A DNA stretch of 64,000 bases from DASRDU01 sp035560235 (GTDB lineage: Bacteria > Acidobacteriota > Blastocatellia > RBC074), in contig DATMAG010000008.1 of the NCBI GenBank assembly GCA_035560235.1, forward strand, positions 1-64,000, in the 5' to 3' direction. The translations under genes and the position numbers were made by a program. Positions within the stretch are counted from its first letter, which is position 1. Every line of letters begins with the position of its first letter. Under the pieces are notes generated by a model, which saw only the letters and a program-made list of their open reading frames with translations, ran no database searches and was not told where the DNA came from. This document shows, one piece after another, positions 18,133 to 25,495 of this stretch.

Positions 18133-19674
18133 TCAGTGCGGCAGCACAACCTTCACCTGTTCCCGCTGCCGCGTCACAATCATTTCAATCGGATCCCCGC
18201 TGCTCGCGCTCTCATCCAGCACCTTCACCAGCGAATTCAGATCTCTGATCTCTTTGCCGCTGACTTTGACAATGACATCACCTGCCGCCAGACCGGCCTT
18301 CGCGGCGCGGCTGCCAGCATTCACAGTCCTTACCAGCAGATCGCCCGGCGTTGCAAACCAGGCTTTCAACTGTGAGGTCAGCGGTTCGGATTCAACCTCG
18401 AATCCGTACAGAACCCTGAGCCTGACATCAGGCGGGGCCGTTCCAAAAAGCCTCTCCACGATGCTCCGCATCACGCCGACTCTGGCTTCATACTCTTTGC
18501 GATAGGGATCGGTCGGAGGAATGGCCCGGAGTTTCTCCTCCATCTGCGTCAGTTTCTCTCTGAGCGCCTTGATCTGTCTGGCCGGAGTCGGCCCCGGCGC
18601 AAGCATCAGCTTTGCCTGAAGCACTTTGTACTCATTGCCGCGCTTGACCTGAAGCGTGATTTCGCTGTCAGCCGGAAGCTGCCTGAGCGTATCGCCAAGC
18701 TGCGCCAGATTGTTGATGCGCCGTCCGCTGACTCTGAGCAGAATATCCGACATCTGAACTCCGGCGGCTTCCGCCGGACTGTCCGGGATCACCCCGTCAA
18801 TGCGCACGCCCGGCTCAAAGACCGGCGTCTGCTGCCGCACCTTCGCACCCGCAGCCCTGATCGGGCGCATCGTCAGATCAGCCCCGGTGGCTCCGAGCCA
18901 GCCGTTGGCGATGCTGTCGTTGGCCCTGACAATCGCCTGAGCCAGATTGACGACCCGCGTGATCGGATAGACGAGATGATTGCCGTCGCCACTCGCGTCA
19001 TAAACCGCAATCCCGAAAACGGCGTTGTCTCCGACCATCACCACGCTCCCATCCTGAACCTGTGTCAGTTCAGGTCTGGTCAGGTAGTAGATCGGCGTTC
19101 TGGGATTGTAGCGAAAGTCGTTGACCGCTCGGGTCAGGCTGCAGGCCGGGCTTTCGATGCGTGGCCGCAGCATCATAATGTTCGGACTCGGCCTGAGGCG
19201 CGGGTTGAAGCCGTACAGCGTAGTCGCGCCGCGGACCGGCAGGGCGGAGGATTCGGCCAGCGCCGGGGCCTTGAAAACTCCCTTTTCAACCTTCAGGACG
19301 CACAGCCCGGTCACTGTATCCATACCGATGAAGCTGGCCGGAAACTGCGGACTGGTTGCGGTGTAAACGACGACCTCCTGCGGCGGATTTTCAGGCGTCA
19401 CCCCCGAAAGTCTGGCCACGACATACCCCTGATCGTCAATCACCACGCCGAGCGTGATGTTGGTTGACTGCATCAGCGGCAGCGGCTCGCCATCCAGCGT
19501 GGCGATGTTTTCAGCCTGGCCAAGCTGCCGGACGATATCTATGCGCTGCGACACATAGACCACTCCCGCAGGCATTTTCGCCAGACTGAGCCGACGCGGC
19601 TGCGGAGTCTGGGCGGCTATCACAGCAGCCAGCGCGATGATCCAGAAACAGAATGTGATGCCTTTCAAGCCCAT
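18133..19674 (-). CDS. DegP-like PDZ protein with lost protease triad
   Basis: 513 residues. An N-terminal signal segment (ITFCFWIIALAAVIAAQ) is followed by a trypsin-like region (about 30-245) and two PDZ domains (about 265-355 and 415-505; for example GVIPDSPAEAAGVQMSDILLRV and AAKAGLAAGDVIVKVSG). Aligning by eye to HtrA/DegP, the TNxHVV stretch is VVARLSGV (His lost), TDLAVLK is TGLCVLKV (Asp lost) and GNSGGP is absent (QDGSVVMVGD). It should therefore be a pseudoprotease, perhaps a peptide sensor or chaperone. I used the ATG at 19674; the frame extends seven codons further to a GTG. It follows the anti-sigma gene by about 70 bases. Confidence 0.85.
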   Translation of the reverse strand: MGLKGITFCFWIIALAAVIAAQTPQPRRLSLAKMPAGVVYVSQRIDIVRQLGQAENIATLDGEPLPLMQSTNITLGVVIDDQGYVVARLSGVTPENPPQEVVVYTATSPQFPASFIGMDTVTGLCVLKVEKGVFKAPALAESSALPVRGATTLYGFNPRLRPSPNIMMLRPRIESPACSLTRAVNDFRYNPRTPIYYLTRPELTQVQDGSVVMVGDNAVFGIAVYDASGDGNHLVYPITRVVNLAQAIVRANDSIANGWLGATGADLTMRPIRAAGAKVRQQTPVFEPGVRIDGVIPDSPAEAAGVQMSDILLRVSGRRINNLAQLGDTLRQLPADSEITLQVKRGNEYKVLQAKLMLAPGPTPARQIKALREKLTQMEEKLRAIPPTDPYRKEYEARVGVMRSIVERLFGTAPPDVRLRVLYGFEVESEPLTSQLKAWFATPGDLLVRTVNAGSRAAKAGLAAGDVIVKVSGKEIRDLNSLVKVLDESASSGDPIEMIVTRQREQVKVVLPH

Positions 19675-19743
19675 CTTCAAAATGATCACAGCCACAATCC
19701 CGCAGACTGCGTTCCAGCCCCGGCAGCCCTCACCACTCGTTGA

Positions 19744-20484
19744 TTAAAAGACGGCCTGAACCGGGCGCGGCGTCGTATCAACTGCCACCACCGCCGGCTG
19801 CCCGCCAAAGCTGACTTCGTGAACGGCCACGCGCTGAACGCCCCTTGAACTGCGCACCAGAATCTGATGAGTGGTCGCGACTTCGTCATTCACGACCTGC
19901 TTCGGCGGCCAGAGATCAGGACTCTCAGAAGCCTTCAGTTCCTTCCGGTGCGTGCTGGCCAGCTGCAGCCCGCTGTTTCTGACGGCATACCTGGTCTTAC
20001 CGGGGGCCGCAGGAGCCGGGCTGACCCTGTCCGCCGGTGGAGCCGTTACGACAGCCGGTGTCGGGTCGGACGGCACAGTCCTCATCGCTGCAATATTGTT
20101 ATCTGACGGCTGACCAGACGTTGAATTATTGTTTCTGACCAGCCAGACCGTTGAAAGCGTCACGACCAGAGCGACCGCAGCCATCGCTGACGCCGCCTGC
20201 CCCCAGGAAAATGAAAGCTTCCAGAAGTCAGTGAAAAAACCCAGCCCGCCACGCGGAGCAGCCTGCGCCGCCTTCGCCTGAGCGAGGCGCGCGCGAAGGC
20301 GAAAATCGAAGTCGTTCGGAACCTGGATGCGGGGCGCGCCATTCATCAGCGCAAACAGAGCTGTCATCTGAGCTGCGTAATCACCACAGCTCTGACAACT
20401 GGCCAGATGATGAGTCACATTCCCGCTGAACGGCTCGCGTGGTGAGGAAGCATCTATCGCCGCTCGAATGTTCTGACAATTCAT
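19744..20484 (-). CDS. Zinc-binding (ZAS-type) anti-sigma factor
   Basis: 246 residues. The N-terminal zinc finger has the H-x3-C-x2-C pattern (His26, Cys30, Cys33; HLASCQSC) of ZAS anti-sigma factors. A single membrane helix at about 110-130 (AASAMAAVALVVTLSTVWLV) anchors it, and the Pro/Ala-rich C-terminal part is outside. It would hold the ECF sigma factor encoded just upstream and release it on a membrane or thiol signal. I chose the ATG at 20484 with GGAGA upstream; the frame is open to 20604. It lies 124 bases after the sigma gene and before a DegP-like pseudoprotease. Confidence 0.88.
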   Translation of the reverse strand: MNCQNIRAAIDASSPREPFSGNVTHHLASCQSCGDYAAQMTALFALMNGAPRIQVPNDFDFRLRARLAQAKAAQAAPRGGLGFFTDFWKLSFSWGQAASAMAAVALVVTLSTVWLVRNNNSTSGQPSDNNIAAMRTVPSDPTPAVVTAPPADRVSPAPAAPGKTRYAVRNSGLQLASTHRKELKASESPDLWPPKQVVNDEVATTHQILVRSSRGVQRVAVHEVSFGGQPAVVAVDTTPRPVQAVF

Positions 20485-20569
20485 TGCCGGGTCTCCGTAA
20501 AAATATAAGTTCAAAAACAAGCGGGGAAGAGATCTGCCGCCGGACTTCCCGGCAGCAGCGGGGCAATCA

Positions 20570-20602
20570 GGCAGGATCGTGACGACGGGGACAGATCCTG
20601 CC
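20570..20602 (-). terminator. Hairpin between sigma and anti-sigma genes, possible attenuator
   Basis: A 9-bp perfect inverted repeat (20570-20578 with 20594-20602) lies directly after the sigma-factor stop. It has no T run on the minus strand. It could lower expression of the anti-sigma gene relative to the sigma gene. Confidence 0.35.
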
Positions 20603-20608
20603 AAAACA

Positions 20609-21364
20609 TCAGAGAAACTCCTTCAGTTTATCCTTGAGCAGATTGCGCGCGCGGTTGATGCGCGATTTCACGGTCCCGTCCGACAGGCCCAGGACTTCGC
20701 TGATCTCCTCATAGCTGCGCCCCTCGATGTCGCGCAGCACCACCGCCGCCCGGTACTTTTCGGGCAGGCTCGCAATCGCTCTGGAAACAGCCCTGCGCCG
20801 CTCATCCTCGATCATCGCGTCATCGGCGAGCGTCTGTCGCGTGTCGGGCAGTTCGATCTCCATCTCATCACCGTCTTTTTCTGAAAAGAAGGACGGAATC
20901 GGGATCAGCTGCCGACGCTTTCTTTGTCGCAGATCGGTGATCGCCAGGTTCGAGGCGATGCGGTAGATATATGTCGAAAAGCTGTAAGTCGCCTGGTAAC
21001 GTTCGGCGCTCATATAAACTCGCACGAAAGTCTCCTGCGCGAGATCCACAGCGCGGTCATAATCGTTCAGCATCCGATAGACGAAATTCGTGATCGGATT
21101 CTTGTAACGCCTCACCAGTTCCTGAAAGGCAAGTTCATCGCCCGTGCGCGTTGCCTCAAGCAACGCGTGGTCATCCATCTCGTCAACCGAAACCGCTGCG
21201 GTCCGGCCCACAACCTCCTCACGCGCAGCCATACCGGCAGCCGCAGTCACCGCCTCAACTGCGGGATCAAAACCTTCGCTCAGGACTGCGTTCAGGGTGA
21301 GTGCCGTCATGGGTGGAGTTTCCAGTTCCGGGCGTTCAGTAACTTTCGGTGGAAGATCGTTCAT
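20609..21364 (-). CDS. ECF-family RNA polymerase sigma factor (RpoE-like)
   Basis: 251 residues from the ATG at 21364. The frame stays open to 21460 and the true start is uncertain, because no strong ribosome site is visible. Region 2 is present (ELVRRYKNPITNFVYRML, DRAVDLAQETFVRVY), followed by a helix with FSTYIYRIASNLAITDLRQ. Region 4 is LPEKYRAAVVLRDIEG, YEEISEVLGLSDGTVKSRINRA. An unusually long, acidic N-terminal extension of about 60-70 residues precedes region 2. It is followed by its anti-sigma factor and is divergent from the selenoprotein peroxiredoxin gene, which is a possible target. Confidence 0.92.
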   Translation of the reverse strand: MNDLPPKVTERPELETPPMTALTLNAVLSEGFDPAVEAVTAAAGMAAREEVVGRTAAVSVDEMDDHALLEATRTGDELAFQELVRRYKNPITNFVYRMLNDYDRAVDLAQETFVRVYMSAERYQATYSFSTYIYRIASNLAITDLRQRKRRQLIPIPSFFSEKDGDEMEIELPDTRQTLADDAMIEDERRRAVSRAIASLPEKYRAAVVLRDIEGRSYEEISEVLGLSDGTVKSRINRARNLLKDKLKEFL

Positions 21365-21712
21365 TCTGAAGGTACTACTCTGCTTTTGATTCAGGATGTC
21401 CTGGGTGAGGCCGTGGGACACCAGACAGCAGAAGTATACACGATCTTCACTTGCCATCACGCCGCCCCGGGTATTTTGTTCCAGTAATTTATCAGTTTTC
21501 TCAACCCACCCGTAACCCTCACCGGAAGGGCGCAGCCGCTTCCTGAAATCCTTGCAATTCAGCGATTTGGACTCTCACTGAGACGAAAGCCGCGACTCCT
21601 TGCTGCAGCCTCTGCGGGCGCATATAATCCGGCTGGAGTTTTTCACGATACACCCAAACCAAAACAGAGGGTCGCAGAATCTGCGGCCCGCAATTTGAGG
21701 AGGACACAATAA
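21365..21712. other. Divergent regulatory region between sigma factor and selenoperoxiredoxin, 348 bp
   Basis: No gene seen apart from possible N-terminal codons of the sigma factor (up to 21460). It contains a good sigma-70-type promoter for the rightward peroxiredoxin gene (21600-21628) and must hold the leftward sigma-factor promoter, which I could not define. Confidence 0.5.
21600..21628 (+). promoter_or_regulatory. Candidate sigma-70 promoter of the selenoperoxiredoxin gene
   Basis: A perfect TATAAT at 21623-21628 with TTGCTG at 21600-21605, spacing 17 bases. Transcription would start near 21635, leaving a leader of about 78 bases before the ATG at 21713. The -35 box matches only half of the consensus, so an activator or alternative factor may help. 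Confidence 0.55.
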
Positions 21713-22177
21713 ATGTCAGTTGAAGTCGGTTCTCCTGCTCCTGATTTTGAGCTGAAGAGTCACCGGGGCAACACGGTGAAGCTCTCGGATTTCAGGGGTA
21801 AGAAGAACGTATTCATTGCGTTTTACCCGCTCGCCTGGACGCCCGTCTGAACGGTGCAGATGCCTTCTTACGAAGCCGATCTCAGCCGCTTCGAGCAGGC
21901 AGATACCCACGTGCTGGGTATTTCAGTTGACTCCGTTCCCTGCAATACCGCCTGGGCCAAAAGTCTGGGGGGAATTTCCTACGATCTGCTTTCGGATTTC
22001 GAACCGAAAGGCGCAGTGGCCAGGCTTTACGGCGCTTACCGCGAGGCTCAGGGCATCAGCGAACGCGCCCTGTTCGTGATTGATAAGGAGGGTAAGGTCG
22101 TCTACAAGGATATTCACGACATCAGTCAGCAGCCCGACAATGAAGTGATCTTCGACGTGCTGCGCAAGCTGGATTAA
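21713..22177 (+). CDS. Selenocysteine-containing peroxiredoxin (TGA at 21848-21850 = Sec46)
   Basis: A 154-residue thiol peroxidase of the AhpE/Prx1-like type that reduces peroxides in the cytoplasm. Read with TGA as selenocysteine, the frame runs from an ATG (GAGGAGG upstream) to TAA. It shows GSPAPDFELKSHRG at the N-terminus, FYPLAWTPVU-TVQMPSYEAD with Sec in place of the peroxidatic Cys, then ISVDS and the C-terminal ALFVIDKEGKVVY. Only one other Cys (Cys77) exists, so recycling needs it or an external thiol. A hairpin with a suitable SECIS shape follows the TGA. Read as a stop, the gene would be truncated at 45 codons, which the intact downstream sequence argues against. It is divergent from an ECF sigma factor. 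Confidence 0.92.
21871..21893 (+). promoter_or_regulatory. Candidate bSECIS element of the peroxiredoxin
   Basis: Stem CGAAGC (21871-21876) pairs perfectly with GCTTCG (21888-21893). The 11-base loop has G in its second position and starts 26 bases after the TGA. This fits the spacing and loop-G rule known for bacterial SECIS hairpins recognised by SelB. The stem is short and lies in coding sequence, so the fold needs testing. Confidence 0.6.
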
Positions 22178-22188
22178 GAGCATCGGCA

Positions 22189-22256
22189 ATCAGCGGTCAA
22201 CCATCGGTTCTTTATCCCTGGTTTTGTCGGATAAGATCTGAGAACTGACCGCTGAT
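22189..22256. repeat. Inverted repeat between the two selenoprotein genes
   Basis: The 11-base arms 22189-22199 and 22246-22256 are perfectly complementary, with a 46-base spacer. The element fills most of the 112-base gap between the peroxiredoxin and selenoprotein B-like genes. It could end or attenuate the first transcript; no T run follows. Confidence 0.55.
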
Positions 22257-22289
22257 GCTTTTTCCGAGAACGAGGTTGAGGACGTTTTT

Positions 22290-22997
22290 ATGGCCACCAT
22301 GTCGCGCAAATGCGTGCCCTTCACTCCCTTTGACCGCGAATTGTCGAAAGCCACCATCGCCATCGTCACGGCGGGCGGTGTTCACAAAAAAGACCAGCAG
22401 CCCTTCAATATCGCTGATGAACTCGGCGATCTGACCTTTCGGATCATCGAAGGCGACACGCCCGCATCAGATCTGATGGTGACGCATCATCATTATGATC
22501 ACTCGGACGCTGACCGTGACATCAACGTCGTCTTCCCGATTGACGTTCTGCGCGAGCTTCAGACCGAAGGGTTCATCGGCGATGTCGCCCGCGAACACAT
22601 CGGCTATATGGGTTACACCATGCAGCTCAGGCAGATGTATGAAGAGACGGCTCCGGCCATCGCGGCAGAAATTGACAAAAAATCCCGCGCCGACGCCGTT
22701 GTTCTGACCGGCGGCTGACCGAACGTCTGTCACCGCACGGTCGTCGCGGTTCAGCGTGAAATCGAATTACTTGGCATTCCGACCGTCCTGATTACAGTCG
22801 GCCCCGAGGCGTCAAAAACTATGCGCCCGCCCCGCGCGATGTATCCGAAGGATTTCAAAATCGGCAACTCGCTCGGCAAACCCGGGATGAAGGATTTGCA
22901 GAAACGTGTCCTGCGCGATGCGCTGCTGATGCTCAAAGAGCCTGCGCATCCGGGCGAAGTCATCGAACGCGAATATCCCGAATACCACTCGGCCTGA
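22290..22997 (+). CDS. Selenoprotein B-like protein of the glycine/betaine/D-proline reductase family (TGA at 22716-22718 = Sec143)
   Basis: 235 residues when TGA is read as selenocysteine. Family features are ATIAIVTAGGVHKKDQQPF near the N-terminus, DLMVTHHHYDHSDADRDIN, FPIDVLRELQ, YMGYTM, then VVLTGGU-PNVCHRT with Sec143 and Cys147, and finally IPTVLITVGPE and FKIGNSLGKPG. Length and layout are closest to D-proline reductase PrdB. In anaerobes such subunits cleave C-N bonds with selenium, but no partner subunits (GrdA, GrdC/D, PrdA) are nearby, so a stand-alone redox role is more likely here. It begins 112 bases after the peroxiredoxin and may share its transcript. A hairpin with apical GGTC follows the TGA. 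Confidence 0.9.
22732..22750 (+). promoter_or_regulatory. Candidate bSECIS element of the selenoprotein B-like gene
   Basis: ACCGC-AC (22732-22738) pairs with GT-C-GCGGT (22743-22750) with one bulged C. The apical tetraloop is GGTC at 22739-22742, starting 20 bases after the TGA. A GGUC apical loop and a single bulged base recall the E. coli fdhF SECIS, although there the bulge is on the 5' side. Confidence 0.6.
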
Positions 22998-23256
22998 GCA
23001 GCAGGCTGACTTTTCGCCGCGTCTCCGCGGGAGTTATTTCGCGCAGAGGCGCAACAGTCGCTGAGAAAAGTCCTGGCCTGGTCCGGCCTGCTTTAATCTC
23101 TGGTCAATCCAATTTGTGCCGTGAGGCTGGCGCATTCTGAACTCTTGCGGCATAATCCCGCCGTTCGTTTCCGGTTGTCATCACCAGGCAGGCTCTCTGC
23201 TGCATTCAGAACACAATCAAGCTATCCGGCCATTTCAGAAAGGAAGGAAACTATTC

Positions 23257-24441
23257 ATGAACAAGCAACGGCTTTTCATTGCCAGTTGTCTGTCACTGGT
23301 CGTCACGGCAATGATCTTCGTCGTGCGCGGCGATATCGCCCCACAGGTCGAGAAGGCTTTCGGTCTTTCACATGAACAATACGCCTTTGTCTCAACGATG
23401 GCATTTTTCGGCTTTGCCGCCTCCATCTTTCTGGCATCGCCGATGCTTGACGCGCTGGGCATGCGCAATCTGCTTTACCTGGCTTTCACCCTGCACGTTG
23501 GCGGAATTGTGGCCTTCATCTTCGCGCCGGGCTACACCGTGCTCTATCTCTCAATGCTCTTTGCGGGTTTTGGCAACGGGCTGATTGAAGCAGTAATCAA
23601 TCCGTTGACGGCGACGGTCTATCCCGACGAGAAGACGCACAAGCTGAACGTCCTGCATTCGTGGTGGCCCGGAGGCCTGATCATCGGCGGCCTGATCGCT
23701 TATCTGATGGGCGTGGCCGGACTGAACTGGCAGATGCGAATGGGACTGATCATTCTGCCGGCGATTGCCTACGCGCTGCTCATTTTCGGCCAGAAGTTTC
23801 CGCCGACCGAGCGCGCCGCTGCCGGAATTTCGACCGGCGAGATGCTGAAAACAGCGCTGCATCCGGCCTTCCTGGTGCTGATGTGCACGATGATGATCAC
23901 GGCTTCGATTGAACTCGCGCCGGGACAGATGCTGGAATCCGTGCTGCGCGACAAGGCGCAGATGTCAGGCACGCTGGTCTTTGTTTACGGCAGCGCGCTG
24001 ATGTTCGTCCTGCGCTATTTTGCCGGGCCGATTGCGCATCGGATTTCACCGATCGGGATGATGTGCGCTTCAGCGGCGCTCGCCGGGACAGGACTCTACC
24101 TGCTCGCCAATGCGGGCACGCCGGGGATGATTTATGTTGCCGCGACTGTTTTTTATGTGGGTGTCTGCTTTATGTGGCCGACGATGCTCGGCATCACTTC
24201 GGAGCGATTCCCGCAGGGCGGCGCCTTCACGATGGGCCTGATGGGATTTGCCGGACAGGCGGCGCTTGGCCTGATTATTCTGAAGGCCGGACAGGTCTTC
24301 GACCAGTGGGGACCATCCGCCACCTTCAGTTTCGTCGCCAAACTGGCGATTGTTCCCTTCCTCGTCTTCGCCATCTGGTGGATCAGAGATTACACGCGCG
24401 GCGGCTACAAGGCCGTCAGACTCAGCCAGTCGGGATCGTAG
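23257..24441 (+). CDS. MFS transporter, fucose-permease-like
   Basis: 394 residues with about 12 hydrophobic segments and a central loop near residue 190. The start ATG follows AAGGAAGG. Features include an early conserved charged stretch (VRGDIAPQVEKAFGLSHEQY) and a polar motif HSWWPGGLIIGGLI in helix 4-5, seen in sugar/metabolite MFS families related to FucP. The substrate is unknown. It sits between two selenoprotein genes on the same strand, 259 bases after the first and separated from the next by a small convergent gene, so a shared role (for example import of a substrate or antioxidant) is possible but unproven. Confidence 0.9.
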   Translation: MNKQRLFIASCLSLVVTAMIFVVRGDIAPQVEKAFGLSHEQYAFVSTMAFFGFAASIFLASPMLDALGMRNLLYLAFTLHVGGIVAFIFAPGYTVLYLSMLFAGFGNGLIEAVINPLTATVYPDEKTHKLNVLHSWWPGGLIIGGLIAYLMGVAGLNWQMRMGLIILPAIAYALLIFGQKFPPTERAAAGISTGEMLKTALHPAFLVLMCTMMITASIELAPGQMLESVLRDKAQMSGTLVFVYGSALMFVLRYFAGPIAHRISPIGMMCASAALAGTGLYLLANAGTPGMIYVAATVFYVGVCFMWPTMLGITSERFPQGGAFTMGLMGFAGQAALGLIILKAGQVFDQWGPSATFSFVAKLAIVPFLVFAIWWIRDYTRGGYKAVRLSQSGS

Positions 24442-24509
24442 GAATTGCAGATTTGAGATTGCAGATTGCAGATTGTCTGATACGACAGACTTCTGCAATC
24501 TGCAATTCC
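24441..24509. terminator. Inverted repeat between convergent genes, likely terminator
   Basis: Perfect 13-base arms at 24441-24453 and 24497-24509, with additional internal ATTGCAG words. It lies directly between the stops of the MFS gene and the small zinc-ribbon-like gene, and is another member of the long word-repeat hairpins in this window. Confidence 0.65.
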
Positions 24510-24512
24510 CTT

Positions 24513-24767
24513 TCATCCGCCAATAATCCCTGCCACTCCGCAGTTCAGACAGCGATAGAGCGTGCCGGCGCGTTCGGGAAAGACCTGCACGCGGGCCGGG
24601 CCGCAGGTGTGGTCAACTCTGACTTCAAAAAGCGTGTAGTACTGCTCGTCGGGAATGTTGCCGACCGCGTCAAAGATGGCCTGCTCGGCCACGGTGTTGC
24701 GGTCAATCGCTTCAAAGAAATCGCGTTCATCTTCCGTCAGACCTTCTTCGGTGAATTCGTCTGCCAT
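24513..24767 (-). CDS. Small acidic protein with one C-x-x-C pair
   Basis: 84 residues from an ATG with GGAGG upstream. The N-terminal half is acidic and helical (FTEEGLTEDERDFFEAIDRN, VAEQAIFDAVGNIPDEQ). The C-terminal half has strands with TLFEVRVDHTCGP and ends with YRCLNCGVAGIIGG, resembling half a zinc ribbon. I do not recognise the family. It is divergent from the DsbA-like selenoprotein with an 82-base shared promoter region, so the two may be co-regulated. Confidence 0.75.
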   Translation of the reverse strand: MADEFTEEGLTEDERDFFEAIDRNTVAEQAIFDAVGNIPDEQYYTLFEVRVDHTCGPARVQVFPERAGTLYRCLNCGVAGIIGG

Positions 24768-24787
24768 AGTTCCTCCGCAGGTGTTGA

Positions 24788-24816
24788 TTGGTGAATCGTG
24801 CGACGGCTTTTATACT
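24788..24816 (+). promoter_or_regulatory. Candidate promoter of the DsbA-like selenoprotein gene
   Basis: TATACT at 24811-24816 with TTGGTG at 24788-24793, 17-base spacing. It lies in the 82-base gap between divergent genes and gives a leader of roughly 27 bases before the ATG at 24850. Confidence 0.5.
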
Positions 24817-24849
24817 ACCGGAGAGATTTGCTGAAAAGGAGAAGAGCTT

Positions 24850-25494
24850 ATGCCTGTCAGAGTTCAGGTCTTTTCTGATTACACCTGACCATACTGTCTG
24901 ATCGGGGAGGCTTCCCTGAAAAATGCCGTGCGCGTGACGGGCGCCGAAACCATCTTTCGCGCCTTTCTGCTGCGCGCCGATGGCCCGCCGAAATTCGACC
25001 CGCAAAGCGAATCATTCGCGGCCCTGTTCAGAAACAACGTGCTGCCGCTGGCCGCCGCGTTCGGCGTTGAAATTCATCAGCCGTCGCGCCTGCCACTCAC
25101 CCGCGCCGCGCACGAAGCCGCCGCCTGGGCGCGCACGCAGGGCCGCTTTGACGATTATCACCAGGCGCTCTTTCGCGCGCTGTACATTGAAGACAGGGAT
25201 TTCAGCGAGATCGAAACGCTCAGGGAGATTGCGCGCAGCCTCGGCCTCAACGCCGCTGATCTTGAAAAGTCGCTGCATGAAGGCCGGATGGCTGATGAAG
25301 TGGATGAAGACCTGCTGATCGCGCAGACTTACGGCCTCAGTGGCGTCCCGGCTTACGTCATCGGCGGTCACACGCTGTTCGGCGTGCAGGACGAGACCAC
25401 GCTCATCGAAGCCATCCGCCGCGCCGACCGCCACGAACCCGCGCCCAAAGCAGGCCCGCTCCCGTCACTGCCAATCAGCATTACCCGCAAATGA
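24850..25494 (+). CDS. DsbA/FrnE-like oxidoreductase with selenocysteine active site (TGA at 24886-24888 = Sec13)
   Basis: 214 residues, the usual length of cytosolic FrnE-type thioredoxin-fold proteins. The ATG has AAGGAG upstream. The active site reads VFSDYTU-PYC: Sec13-Pro-Tyr-Cys16 replaces the family's C-P-W/Y-C. The helical insertion (LTRAAHEAAAWARTQGRFDDYHQALFRALY) and the cis-proline loop GVPAYVIGG with Pro167 follow, as does the late motif GVQDETTLIEAI. There is no signal peptide, so it acts in the cytoplasm, probably in disulfide or selenenylsulfide exchange. Automatic callers would start it late, at 24928, losing the catalytic site. A 7-bp hairpin follows the TGA. Confidence 0.93.
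24902..24919 (+). promoter_or_regulatory. Candidate bSECIS element of the DsbA-like selenoprotein
   Basis: A 7-bp stem (24902-24908 with 24913-24919, one G-T wobble) closes a GGCT tetraloop that starts 20 bases after the TGA. The loop starts with G and the spacing is right for SelB binding. It is the most compact of the four candidates with AhpD's. Confidence 0.65.
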
Positions 25495-25495
25495 A

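Noticed and set aside
21848..21850. TGA in the peroxiredoxin as a nonsense mutation or sequencing error
   Set aside because: The codon sits precisely at the catalytic Cys, the downstream frame is intact and conserved, and three other redox genes in the window show the same pattern with hairpins.
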